Counted from the stretch's first letter, positions 18,868 through 27,224 are shown. The stretch is 37,698 nt of DNA from Leucobacter_A sp035514995 (GCA_035514995.1 DATJCC010000013.1:1-37698); one strand, 5' to 3'. The notes: generated from the sequence alone by a model not told the origin. Numbers and translations: made by a program.

Positions 18868-19968
18868 CTAAGCCTCGCTTATTTGCTTTTGAACGCTTTC
18901 TACAAGATCTTCCCAAGCCACACTGAATTTTTTCAATCCCTCGGTTTCAAGCATTTGCGTTAGTTCAACGTAATCAAGACCATTATTAGTCATAGTTTGT
19001 ACATCAGTAGCAGCTTCTAAGAGATCTGTTGCTATTGCTGAATCATTAACTTCTAGCCCATTCGTGCATGCTTCAAGCGTCTCTTTTGGCATAGTATTAA
19101 CGCTGTTAGGTCCGACTAGTTCAGCAACGTAATGATTCAATGGTAGTGAGTTAGACTTAACTCCCGTTGATGCCCATAAAAGTCTTTGTACGTTAGCGCC
19201 TTGATCAAGCAGATAGCTAGCTCTTTCTGTAGACCAAATACCGTTAAAAGCATCGTTTGTTAGTTTTGCGTTGGCTATGCCAATTTTATTTTGAAGCGGC
19301 TGCAACTGTTCGTTTTTCTCAGCTGCTGTTGCCAGCTCGGTATCAAACCTTGAAATAAATACAGAGGCGACTGATTGAATCGAATTTAATTTAAACCCAT
19401 TTTGCAGTGCTAACTCCAACCCATACATGTATGCAGAAGCCACTTCTCGGTACCTCATTATGCTAAAAATTAGGGTCACATTCACACTTATTCCAAGAGC
19501 GATAGTTTGCGAGATAGCAGAGAGACCGGCTTTCGTAGCTGGAATCTTAATCATAACGTTGGGGCGGTCAACCAAATCCCAAATTTCTTGAGCACGTTGC
19601 ACTGTGGCATCAGTGTCATGAGCATGTTCGGGTTCAACCTCAATCGAAACACGGCCGTCATTGCCGTGAGTGTTGACAAAGATGTCATATAAAACGTCAC
19701 AGGCATCTTGCACATCTTTAATCGTCAGTGTTTCAATGATTTTTTGAACCGACACATTAGATCGAGATAAATCTAATATTTCTCGTCTGTAAGATGCATC
19801 ATTTTTGATAGCAGAGGCAAAAATGCTCGGATTAGTTGTTACACCAACAACATTTTTTTCTTTAATAAATGTGCTAAGTTCTTCAGATTGAAGCATCGAT
19901 CGGGTTAAATCATCTAACCAGATGCTGACGCCTGCTTGGGAGAGAGCTTCAGTGTAGATATTGCTCAT
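18868..19968 (-). CDS. tal: Transaldolase
   Basis: This enzyme of the non-oxidative pentose phosphate pathway transfers a dihydroxyacetone unit between sugar phosphates through a Schiff base. The 366-residue protein has the family segments VTTNPSIFASAI (about 43-54) and VMIKIPATKAG with the catalytic lysine at 141, and the length fits the actinobacterial transaldolase subfamily. The ATG directly abuts the tkt stop. tkt-tal-pgi forms one minus-strand unit. In many relatives zwf, opcA and pgl follow; they do not here. Confidence 0.96.
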   Translation of the reverse strand: MSNIYTEALSQAGVSIWLDDLTRSMLQSEELSTFIKEKNVVGVTTNPSIFASAIKNDASYRREILDLSRSNVSVQKIIETLTIKDVQDACDVLYDIFVNTHGNDGRVSIEVEPEHAHDTDATVQRAQEIWDLVDRPNVMIKIPATKAGLSAISQTIALGISVNVTLIFSIMRYREVASAYMYGLELALQNGFKLNSIQSVASVFISRFDTELATAAEKNEQLQPLQNKIGIANAKLTNDAFNGIWSTERASYLLDQGANVQRLLWASTGVKSNSLPLNHYVAELVGPNSVNTMPKETLEACTNGLEVNDSAIATDLLEAATDVQTMTNNGLDYVELTQMLETEGLKKFSVAWEDLVESVQKQISEA

Positions 19969-22071
19969 TTATTTGGACAAGCTTTCTAAAGATTCAAGTG
20001 CCGCTGTTTTAACTGCAGCAGCAGTAATTCCGAACTCTTTAAACAGAGTCTTATAATCAGCTGAAGCTCCAAAATGTTCTATTGAAACGCTTCGACCAAA
20101 ATCACCAATATACTCGCGCCACCCCAACGCAAGGCCAGCTTCAACACTAACCCGAGCTTTGATGTGTGACGGTAAAACATCTTCACGATACTCTTCGCTT
20201 TGCTCAGCAAACCACTCCAAACAGGGCATAGATACCACTCTCGCGCCGATGCCTTCTTCAGCTAGATGAGTGCGAGCTTCAAGCGCGATATCTACTTCTG
20301 AGCCGGTAGCGAGTATTAACACATCGAGGTTGCCGGTAGGTGAATCTGCGAGTGTGTATCCGCCCTTCCTTGCATTTTCAGCCGACGCTAGCTCGGTTGC
20401 GCTTGCGCCTCCCGATCCACGCTCTAGTACCGGCACGTTTTGTCGTGTCAAAGCTATGCCTGTCGGACCGTTGTGCCTCGACAATATTTCATGCCAAACT
20501 ACTGCAACCTCATGGGCGTCAGCTGGTCTGACCATAGCCAAGTTGGGGATGGCTCTAAGGGCCCACAAGTGTTCAATTGGTTGATGTGTTGGCCCGTCTT
20601 CACCTAGAGCAACAGAGTCGTGTGTCCAAATAAATATGCTCGGCACATCCATAAGAGCAGCCAGTCTTACCGCGGGTCGCATATAGTCGCTAAAAATTAA
20701 GAATGTTCCACCGTAGGCTCGAGTGTTACCGTGTAAAACAATACCGTTTAAAATTGCACCCATCGCATGTTCACGGATCCCAAAATGCAAAACCCTCCCG
20801 TAGGGGTTGCCCTGGTAAACATTGGTAGACCATTCAGCAGGAATGAATGAAGCAACACCAGGAATTGTGGTGTTATTCGAGTCCGCTAGGTCTGCTGAGC
20901 CGCCCCAGAGTTCTGGCATAACAGGCCCAAGCGCAGCCAAAACTTTACCACTAGCCGCTCTTGTAGAAAGACTAGTTTGATCACTAAATTTTGGTAGCAG
21001 TTTTTCTAAATCTTCGGGTAGTTCTTGCTTCTCCAGCCGATCGAATAACTGTTTTTTATCAGGATTTGTAGCTGCCCAGATATCAAAGTCATTTTGCCAT
21101 GATTCCCGTATTTCAGCAGATTTAATCGCTAACGACCTGGTGTGAGCCAGCACATCCTCAGCAACAAAAAAAGACTCTTCAGGGTCGAAACCACACGCTT
21201 GTTTTAACGCTACCAATTCTTCTTGACCTAAAGCAGAACCGTGAATTCCACCTGTGTTTTGTTTCGCTGGGGAAGGCCATCCTATTACTGTTTTGAGGAT
21301 GATGAGGCTCGGTTTAGAAGTTTCATTCTGTGCTTCTACGATTGCAGAGAAGAGCTGAGCGACATCTTCTTTATAAACGTCACCTTTTTTCCAGTTAACC
21401 TCCAAAACCTGCCATCCATAAGACTCATATCGTTTCGCTACGTCCTCAGTAAAAGAAATAGTTGTGTCGTCTTCTATTGAAATGTCATTGCTGTCATAGA
21501 TCGTTATGAGGTTGCCAAGTTGCTGATGCCCGGCTAGCGACGAGGCTTCAGCGGTCACGCCCTCTTGCAGATCTCCATCACCGGCGATTACATAAATGTG
21601 GTGATCGAATGGACTTTTTCCAACTTCTGTATCTGGATCAAATAAACCTCGTTCGTATCGTGCCGCATATGCCATACCAACGGCAGATGCTAAGCCCTGA
21701 CCAAGAGGGCCGGTGGTTATTTCAACACCATCAGTGTGCCCATACTCTGGGTGACCAGGTGTTTTTGAGCCCCATGTGCGTAAGGATTTGAGATCTTCTA
21801 GCTCCAAACCAAAACCGCCGAGATATAGTTGCACATATTGAGTGAGTGATGAGTGCCCAATAGAAAGCACAAACCTGTCACGGCCAATCCAATTTGTATC
21901 AGTGGGATCGTGTCTCATTACTTTGTGGTAGAGAAGATGCGCCACGGGAGCTAAGCTAATTGCGGTGCCAGGGTGCCCGTTACCCACTTTTTCAACAGAG
22001 TCAGCTGCGAGAATTCTAGCTGTATTAACAGCTTTATTATCGAGCTCATCCCACGTTAATTCTTTGTTCAC
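19969..22071 (-). CDS. tkt: Transketolase
   Basis: This thiamine-diphosphate enzyme moves two-carbon units in the non-oxidative pentose phosphate pathway. The 700-residue protein has the TPP/Mg-binding GDGDLQEG (164-171), the early GHPGTAISLAP segment, the pyrimidine-domain catalytic region (HFGIREHAMG, THDSVALGEDGPTHQP) and a complete C-terminal domain. The GTG start is preceded by GGGAG at good spacing and follows a 148-base divergent spacer shared with ctaB. A 17-codon upstream ORF overlaps the start (see 22068-22121). It heads the tkt-tal-pgi operon. Confidence 0.97.
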   Translation of the reverse strand: MNKELTWDELDNKAVNTARILAADSVEKVGNGHPGTAISLAPVAHLLYHKVMRHDPTDTNWIGRDRFVLSIGHSSLTQYVQLYLGGFGLELEDLKSLRTWGSKTPGHPEYGHTDGVEITTGPLGQGLASAVGMAYAARYERGLFDPDTEVGKSPFDHHIYVIAGDGDLQEGVTAEASSLAGHQQLGNLITIYDSNDISIEDDTTISFTEDVAKRYESYGWQVLEVNWKKGDVYKEDVAQLFSAIVEAQNETSKPSLIILKTVIGWPSPAKQNTGGIHGSALGQEELVALKQACGFDPEESFFVAEDVLAHTRSLAIKSAEIRESWQNDFDIWAATNPDKKQLFDRLEKQELPEDLEKLLPKFSDQTSLSTRAASGKVLAALGPVMPELWGGSADLADSNNTTIPGVASFIPAEWSTNVYQGNPYGRVLHFGIREHAMGAILNGIVLHGNTRAYGGTFLIFSDYMRPAVRLAALMDVPSIFIWTHDSVALGEDGPTHQPIEHLWALRAIPNLAMVRPADAHEVAVVWHEILSRHNGPTGIALTRQNVPVLERGSGGASATELASAENARKGGYTLADSPTGNLDVLILATGSEVDIALEARTHLAEEGIGARVVSMPCLEWFAEQSEEYREDVLPSHIKARVSVEAGLALGWREYIGDFGRSVSIEHFGASADYKTLFKEFGITAAAVKTAALESLESLSK

Positions 22072-22121
22072 TTACAGCACTCCCGTTTTATAAAAAGTTG
22101 GGGAAGACCCCCAGAAAACAT
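22068..22121 (-). other. Possible leader-peptide ORF of tkt (17 codons, two adjacent Cys codons)
   Basis: On the minus strand ATG at 22121 opens a 17-residue ORF (MFSGGLPQLFIKRECCK) whose TGA overlaps the tkt GTG as GTGA. A TAGAGT box at 22132-22137 would start transcription only about 3 bases before this ATG. An alternative promoter (TTGACG at 22140-22145 with GATGTT at 22117-22122) would exclude the ORF. Whether it is translated is unknown. Confidence 0.3.
22099..22113 (-). terminator. Hairpin with following T-run in the tkt leader (possible attenuator)
   Basis: TGGGG and CCCCA pair around a 5-base loop. On the minus strand the hairpin is followed by ACTTTTTAT, which resembles a short intrinsic terminator about 30 bases before the tkt start. 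The stem has only 5 base pairs, so activity is doubtful. The plus strand has no T-run after it. Confidence 0.3.
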
Positions 22122-22219
22122 CCTCTCAACAACTCTACCCGTCAAGTATCAGTTTTTTCAGTACCGATGCATATAGTCTTTGGGGTGTTTTCAGAATGCT
22201 GGCGTAACATAAAGTAACG

Positions 22220-23149
22220 ATGAACACTTCAACTCTTTCTCCTTCTATTCAAGAGCTCCCACGTGGTCAAAGATTCTGGCGCACAGTGCGTAACTACGTA
22301 GCTTTAACAAAACCTCGAGTTATTGAATTGCTGTTAGTGGTGACAGTCCCGGCTATGATCTTGGCCGAACGTGGGCTCCCTAATTTTTGGTTAGTCATCG
22401 CCACGCTTATTGGTGGTGCTTTGAGCGCCGGATCTGCAGGGTCGTTTAATTGCTATATCGACCGCGATATGGATCGAAAGATGAATAGAACGAAAGGGAG
22501 GCCACTTGTAACGGGGGAGATTTCCGATCGAAACGCCCTGATTTTTTCTTGGGTTCTAGGTATCGTATCAATCGGGTGGTTGTGGATCACCACCAACTGG
22601 CTCGCTGCTTTACTTTCTCTTATCGCTATATTCTTTTACGTAGTGATATATACCCTGTGGTTGAAGCGTAATAGTGAACAAAACATTATCTGGGGTGGCA
22701 TTGCGGGTTGTATTCCCGTGTTAATTGGTTGGGCTGCGGTTACCGAGAGCCTTGCGATCACACCATTCATTCTCTTCCTAATTATTTTTCTGTGGACGCC
22801 ACCACACTATTGGCCACTTTCAATGAAATATCGTGATGATTACGCGACAGCTGGGGTGCCTATGCTCGGTGTTGTTAGAGGTCGCGTAACGGTGGGTCTA
22901 CAAATTATTCTTTACACATGGGCGACTGTGGCATCTACCCTTTTATTGATTCCGATAGCTCCGATGGGCATCACCTACACTGTAGTTGCCGTTCTAGCTG
23001 GTGCATACTTTCTCTTCGAAGCGCACCGTCTATATGGAAATGCGATCCGTGGTCAAGAGGGCAAGCCTATGAAGTTGTTTGCTGGATCGATCAGCTATCT
23101 TTCAATAATCTTTTTGGCTATTGCGATTGACCCACTACTGCCGTTTTAG
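22220..23149 (+). CDS. ctaB: Protoheme IX farnesyltransferase (heme O synthase)
   Basis: This membrane UbiA-family prenyltransferase adds a farnesyl group to heme B, giving heme O for cytochrome oxidase. The 309-residue protein has about nine hydrophobic segments and the polyprenyl-diphosphate/Mg motif NCYIDRDMDRKMNRTKGRP near residues 75-93. YTLWLKR and the WTPPHYWPL segment are also typical of CtaB. The ATG has no Shine-Dalgarno; a TAACAT box lies 9 bases upstream, so a leaderless or very short-leader transcript is possible. The 3' end overlaps the convergent ctaA gene by 15 bases. Confidence 0.96.
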   Translation: MNTSTLSPSIQELPRGQRFWRTVRNYVALTKPRVIELLLVVTVPAMILAERGLPNFWLVIATLIGGALSAGSAGSFNCYIDRDMDRKMNRTKGRPLVTGEISDRNALIFSWVLGIVSIGWLWITTNWLAALLSLIAIFFYVVIYTLWLKRNSEQNIIWGGIAGCIPVLIGWAAVTESLAITPFILFLIIFLWTPPHYWPLSMKYRDDYATAGVPMLGVVRGRVTVGLQIILYTWATVASTLLLIPIAPMGITYTVVAVLAGAYFLFEAHRLYGNAIRGQEGKPMKLFAGSISYLSIIFLAIAIDPLLPF

Positions 23150-24082
23150 TTCACTCTTTCCAAGAACTCTTGTGTAGGACTCAATAACAATCAAGAAAAT
23201 TCCTGAAGCCAACATTGTGGCGAGCACCATATGTATGCCCACTAGTAGCGGCGGAAGCGCATTGCGTGTTTGCCAGACTCCAACGACAATCTGCAAAAGC
23301 ATCACGAGGAGTGTTGCATTAGACCAGCGGATGACGTGGAAAGCCTTATTCACACGAGCCAAAACATTTACCATTAGTGTGCCAAATAGCGTTAGGTAAG
23401 AAGCCAGAGCGTGTAAGTGTACGAGAGTTTGAGTATCGAGCTCATTACGTGCCGCGCCACCGTCACCAGCGTGGGGGCCAGAGCCGGTTGTGAGAATACC
23501 GAGAAGTATGACCGCAATACCAGCAAATGCTGTTATCCCAACCCACTGCCGCATGCTTATCGAGAACTGAGGTTGCCAAACCGCCGGCCCGCGGTAGGTT
23601 CTAAGAACTAGCAGAGCAGAAAGCATTACGAGCAAAGCACTTGCTACATAGTGCAGGCCGACAACATAGGGATTTAAACCAGATAAAACGGTAATTCCAC
23701 CGATGATTGCTTGAATGAAAACGCTTAAAGCTGCGATCACAACAAGTACAAATAAGTTCTTGCGTTTTTTGCGGTAACGCCAAATAACTATCACAGCAAG
23801 AATTGCAACAATTTCCAACAGAAAGAAAAGCAGCCTGTTGCCGAACTCTATATAGGAGTGGATGCCCATCTCAGGGTTATGAACGAAAGACTCAGGGGTG
23901 CATTTAGGCCAGGTTGAACAACCCAGACCAGAACCTGTTAATCGGACTGCTCCGCCAGTGGCAACAATCAAAACTTGCGTGAGAAAAACTAACCACGCTA
24001 ACAATCGAAATCGTGCAGCAACTTTTGCTGGTAGACCAACTATTTTTGTATATTTGGATGTTTCGTCTGTCATCTGGTTCAT
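23135..24082 (-). CDS. ctaA: Heme A synthase (COX15/CtaA family)
   Basis: This membrane enzyme oxidises heme O to heme A for aa3-type cytochrome oxidase. The 315-residue protein has eight hydrophobic segments. Histidines expected as heme ligands occur in MGIHSYIEFGNRLL, VGLHYVASALL, TLVHLHALASYL and VGIHMVLATML. The Cys pair in SGLGCSTWPKC follows the first membrane segment. The ATG is preceded by AATAAGG. It is the pathway partner of ctaB, arranged convergently with overlapping 3' ends rather than as an operon. Confidence 0.94.
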   Translation of the reverse strand: MNQMTDETSKYTKIVGLPAKVAARFRLLAWLVFLTQVLIVATGGAVRLTGSGLGCSTWPKCTPESFVHNPEMGIHSYIEFGNRLLFFLLEIVAILAVIVIWRYRKKRKNLFVLVVIAALSVFIQAIIGGITVLSGLNPYVVGLHYVASALLVMLSALLVLRTYRGPAVWQPQFSISMRQWVGITAFAGIAVILLGILTTGSGPHAGDGGAARNELDTQTLVHLHALASYLTLFGTLMVNVLARVNKAFHVIRWSNATLLVMLLQIVVGVWQTRNALPPLLVGIHMVLATMLASGIFLIVIESYTRVLGKSELKRQ

Positions 24083-24130
24083 CTTGCAACCTTATTAATA
24101 ATATCTGTGCGAATTTTGATCTCTAGTGAG

Positions 24131-24136
24131 TAGAAT
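24131..24136 (+). promoter_or_regulatory. Candidate -10 box for the suf operon
   Basis: TAGAAT matches the actinobacterial consensus and predicts a start near 24143-24144, giving a sufB leader of about 150 bases. The first possible codon there (GTG 24144) opens only a five-codon ORF. The -35 region is not canonical. Confidence 0.4.
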
Positions 24137-24143
24137 GTCTACA

Positions 24144-24295
24144 GTGGCATCAGTCGGTTGAGTTGCGAGCTTCGCCTAATCCCGCTGACGTAGCTAAGAA
24201 TACTGCACGGTGGCAGAGAACCCGGTGAGAATTATGGGACACCCCATAAATTTCTGCCGTGCCCGATGCGCAACACATAAGGTAGGAGAGAGAAA
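24144..24295 (+). promoter_or_regulatory. Long, potentially structured 5' leader of sufB
   Basis: Two hairpin domains can be drawn by hand. Domain 1: 24150-24157 pairs with 24182-24188 (7 bp, one bulged T), enclosing GCGA-gct-TCGC at 24165-24175. Domain 2: GCAC 24205-24208 and GGCAGA 24212-24217 pair with TCTGCC-GTGC 24253-24262, enclosing ATGGG-acac-CCCAT at 24234-24247. The sufB ribosome binding site AGGAG (24284-24288) follows. It matches no riboswitch class I can name with confidence. SufR, the usual repressor gene here, is absent. Confidence 0.35.
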
Positions 24296-24311
24296 ATGCC
24301 CGAGATATTAA
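24234..24311 (+). other. Possible upstream ORF with three Cys codons overlapping sufB
   Basis: ATG 24234 opens a 25-codon ORF that ends at 24311, overlapping the sufB start by 16 bases in another frame. It encodes Cys at positions 8, 12 and 22 in the context FCRARCATHK and RKCPRY. A GGTGAG 7 bases upstream could act as a ribosome binding site, but the ATG lies in the arm of a small hairpin. Translation is unproven. Confidence 0.25.
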
Positions 24312-25714
24312 TTGACAGGCCAGAGCTTGAAAATTTAGGCCAATACGAATTTGGTTGGCACGATAAAGATCCTGCTGGTGAAACTGCAAAACGTGGAATA
24401 AGCGAGAAAGTTGTTCGTGAAATTTCTGCGCTTAAAGACGAACCGGAGTGGATGTTAGAGCGCAGGCTAAAAGCACTCCAAATTTTTGAACGCAAGTCTA
24501 TGCCTACTTGGGGAGCAGATCTTGACGGAATCGATTTTGACAACATCAAATATTTTGTTAGATCAACCGAAAAGCAAGCAACCTCGTGGGAAGAGCTTCC
24601 TGAAGAAATAAAAAACACATACGAGCGTTTGGGAATACCAGAAGCTGAACGCCAACGCTTGGTCGCTGGTGTTGCAGCACAGTACGAGTCAGAGGTTGTT
24701 TATCACCAGATTCGTGAAGATCTTGAAGAGCAAGGTGTCCTGTTTTTAGACACCGATACTGCGTTGAAAGAACATCCAGAGCTTTTCAAAGAATATTTTG
24801 GCACAATTATTCCTTCTGGTGACAATAAATTTTCTGCCCTCAACACGGCAGTATGGTCTGGCGGATCATTTGTGTATGTTCCAAAAGGTGTTCATGTAGA
24901 GATTCCTCTTCAGGCTTACTTCAGAATTAACACTGAAAACATGGGACAGTTTGAACGAACACTTATAATCGCCGACGAGGGTAGCTACGTGCACTACATT
25001 GAAGGTTGCACAGCCCCGATTTATAAATCAGACTCATTGCACTCTGCAGTGGTCGAGATCATTGTTAAAAAAGACGCTCGTGTTAGATACACAACCATTC
25101 AAAACTGGTCTAACAACGTTTACAACCTAGTCACAAAAAGAGCTGTCGCACAAGAAGGTGCACTAATGGAGTGGGTAGATGGAAACATTGGTTCTAAAGT
25201 AACAATGAAATACCCATCAATATTCTTAACTGGTGAACACGCTAAGGGTGAGACCATGTCCGTTGCCTTTGCTGGGCCAGGGCAGCACCAAGACGCGGGT
25301 GCAAAGATGATTCACCTTGCACCGCACACGACTTCTTCGATCCTGTCTAAGTCAATTGCAAGAGGTGGCGGTCGCACGGGGTACAGAGGTGAGATTCGGG
25401 TTGAAGCTAGTGCACATCACTCAGCTAACTCGGTTGTTTGTGATGCTCTTCTAGTTGACAGAGTTTCTAGAAGCGACACATATCCAGCGATAGACATTCG
25501 CACAGATGATGCTGTGCTAGGGCACGAGGCAACTGTAACTCGCGTTAGTGAAGATCAACTGTTTTATCTAATGAGCCGTGGAATGGCTGAAGAAGAGGCT
25601 ATGGCAATGATTGTGCGCGGCTTTGTAGAGCCAATTGCCAAAGAGTTACCGATGGAATATGCGCTCGAATTAAATAAGCTCATTGAAATGAGCATGGAAG
25701 GATCTGTGGGCTAG
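24296..25714 (+). CDS. sufB: Fe-S cluster assembly protein SufB
   Basis: This is the scaffold subunit of the SufBCD complex, on which Fe-S clusters form. The 472-residue protein contains the family segments FVYVPKGVHVEIPLQ, YVHYIEGCTAP and the C-terminal NSVVCDALLVD, which includes the conserved cysteine implicated in cluster assembly. C-terminal DQLFYLMSRGM is typical. The ATG is preceded by AGGAG at 7 bases. It is the first gene of sufB-sufD-Rieske-sufC, and sufD begins two bases after its stop. No inteins are present, unlike in mycobacterial SufB. Confidence 0.97.
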   Translation: MPEILIDRPELENLGQYEFGWHDKDPAGETAKRGISEKVVREISALKDEPEWMLERRLKALQIFERKSMPTWGADLDGIDFDNIKYFVRSTEKQATSWEELPEEIKNTYERLGIPEAERQRLVAGVAAQYESEVVYHQIREDLEEQGVLFLDTDTALKEHPELFKEYFGTIIPSGDNKFSALNTAVWSGGSFVYVPKGVHVEIPLQAYFRINTENMGQFERTLIIADEGSYVHYIEGCTAPIYKSDSLHSAVVEIIVKKDARVRYTTIQNWSNNVYNLVTKRAVAQEGALMEWVDGNIGSKVTMKYPSIFLTGEHAKGETMSVAFAGPGQHQDAGAKMIHLAPHTTSSILSKSIARGGGRTGYRGEIRVEASAHHSANSVVCDALLVDRVSRSDTYPAIDIRTDDAVLGHEATVTRVSEDQLFYLMSRGMAEEEAMAMIVRGFVEPIAKELPMEYALELNKLIEMSMEGSVG

Positions 25715-25716
25715 GT

Positions 25717-26895
25717 ATGACGATGCACACTGCTGAACAGCACGGTTTAAAATCACACTCTGATGGTGGATGGGATTTTTCAAAACCCGTTCAAACTCGT
25801 TCAGAACGTTTCTCTTCAACCAACGTTTCAGATTTTCCAGAGGTGACAGGACGTGAACCATCTTGGAAGTTTGCACCTATCAACAAGTTCCGTGCTCTGT
25901 TCGAAGATCAGTTAGACGGCTCTAAATACAATTTTGAGGTTACTGAAACTTCAGGCGTTTCAACTGGCTGGGTTGCTCGAGATAGCAAGAGTATAGGCAG
26001 GATTGGTGTTCCTGAGGAGCGCGCTTCTGCCAATGCTTGGACCAATTTCGAAGAAGCACTACATATTGAATTTTCGGATGAATCATCAAAAACTGTAATT
26101 TTGACTCGTTCGGAGCTAGGTAAGACAGCACGCGCAGCACACACTGTTATTGAAGCTAAAGCGCACAGCCAAGGTCTACTTATTCTACAAAATGAGGGTG
26201 ATGCTAACATTACAGAAAATGTTGAAATCATCGTCAACGAAGGAGCAAACCTTACGGTTGTTTCGGTTCAAGAGTGGAATGACTCAGCAGTTCATTTGTC
26301 TAGTCACTTTGCGACTGTAGGTAAAGACGCAAAACTCACTCACATTGTTGTGTCTTTGGGCGGTGAGGTTGTTCGTTTGAACCCGAGCGTTCATCTTGAC
26401 AACGAAGGCTCAGAGACAGACATGTTCGGCGCCTACTTCGCAGATGCTGGCCAACATATAGAACAGCAAGTTTTTATGGATCACGCAGCACCTAACACAA
26501 AAGGTCGCGTAACCTATAAAGGTGCTCTACAGGGTGAAGGTGCGCGCACAGTATGGATTGGTGATGTTTTAATCCGCCGAAATGCAAGTGGAACTGACAG
26601 TTACGAGCAAAACCGTAACCTTGTGCTCAGCCCTGGCACTCGAGCTGACTCTATCCCAAACCTTGAGATTGAAACTGGCGACATTGCCGGTGCGGGTCAC
26701 GCAAGCACTACCGGCCGTTTTGATGAGGAACATATCTTTTATCTGCAAAGCCGTGGAATCTCAGCCGCTGAAGCTCGTAAACTCGTTGTGCGTGGCTTCT
26801 TAGTCGAGGTGATTAAGCAAATAGGTAACGAAGAGCTAGAAGAAAGATTGCAATCAACCATTGAGTCTGAGCTAGAGCAGAGCGGAATCGCCTGA
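25717..26895 (+). CDS. sufD: Fe-S cluster assembly protein SufD
   Basis: This protein partners SufB in the SufBC2D scaffold and is paralogous to it. The 392-residue protein has the beta-helix core with VFMDHAAPNTKGRVTYKGAL, SYEQNRNLVLSPG and IPNLEIETGD, and the shared C-terminal motif HIFYLQSRGI. The ATG at 25717 is 2 bases after sufB. The stop overlaps the Rieske gene start (TGATG). Identification is secure from the motifs and position. Confidence 0.96.
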   Translation: MTMHTAEQHGLKSHSDGGWDFSKPVQTRSERFSSTNVSDFPEVTGREPSWKFAPINKFRALFEDQLDGSKYNFEVTETSGVSTGWVARDSKSIGRIGVPEERASANAWTNFEEALHIEFSDESSKTVILTRSELGKTARAAHTVIEAKAHSQGLLILQNEGDANITENVEIIVNEGANLTVVSVQEWNDSAVHLSSHFATVGKDAKLTHIVVSLGGEVVRLNPSVHLDNEGSETDMFGAYFADAGQHIEQQVFMDHAAPNTKGRVTYKGALQGEGARTVWIGDVLIRRNASGTDSYEQNRNLVLSPGTRADSIPNLEIETGDIAGAGHASTTGRFDEEHIFYLQSRGISAAEARKLVVRGFLVEVIKQIGNEELEERLQSTIESELEQSGIA

Positions 26896-27224
26896 TGGCA
26901 AGAATGCTAGCTTTAAACATTCACGACCTGGTGCAGGATCAAGCCAGTAAGGTAATTCTAGACGGTGTACCGATAGCTATAGTATTAGACGCCGAAGGCG
27001 AGGTGCATGCTATCGGAGATACATGCACCCATGGAGAAGTTAGCCTTTCAGAGGGGTTTGTTATCGGCGACACTTTAGAGTGTTGGGCACACGGCTCAGC
27101 ATTTTCATTAAAAACTGGTATTCCTCAAAATCTTCCGGCATTTGAACCGGTTTCCGTTTACGTTGTCGAAATCGAGGGTGACAATGTTTATATCGACCCA
27201 ACTATTACGAAAGAGATTCACTAA
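26895..27224 (+). CDS. Rieske-type [2Fe-2S] protein (non-heme iron oxygenase ferredoxin-like)
   Basis: This 109-residue protein consists of a single Rieske domain with both cluster motifs intact: C44-T-H46-G and C63-W-A-H66-G. Small Rieske ferredoxins sit between sufD and sufC in many actinobacteria, which suggests electron supply or cluster handling in Fe-S assembly; the exact role is not established. The ATG overlaps the sufD stop by one base, and the stop overlaps the sufC ATG by one base, so all four genes are tightly coupled. Confidence 0.93.
   Translation: MARMLALNIHDLVQDQASKVILDGVPIAIVLDAEGEVHAIGDTCTHGEVSLSEGFVIGDTLECWAHGSAFSLKTGIPQNLPAFEPVSVYVVEIEGDNVYIDPTITKEIH

Noticed and set aside
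24144..24161. Leaderless five-codon ORF at the predicted suf transcript start
   Set aside because: GTG lies 7 bases after TAGAAT, but the ORF is only five codons, too short to support as a gene; it is mentioned only as context.
24209..24262. Cobalamin riboswitch in the sufB leader
   Set aside because: CCCGGTGAGAAT resembles part of the consensus, but the following CCCGCAACTGT-type box and the B12-box AGCCAGGAGACC are missing, and the suf operon is not a usual target.
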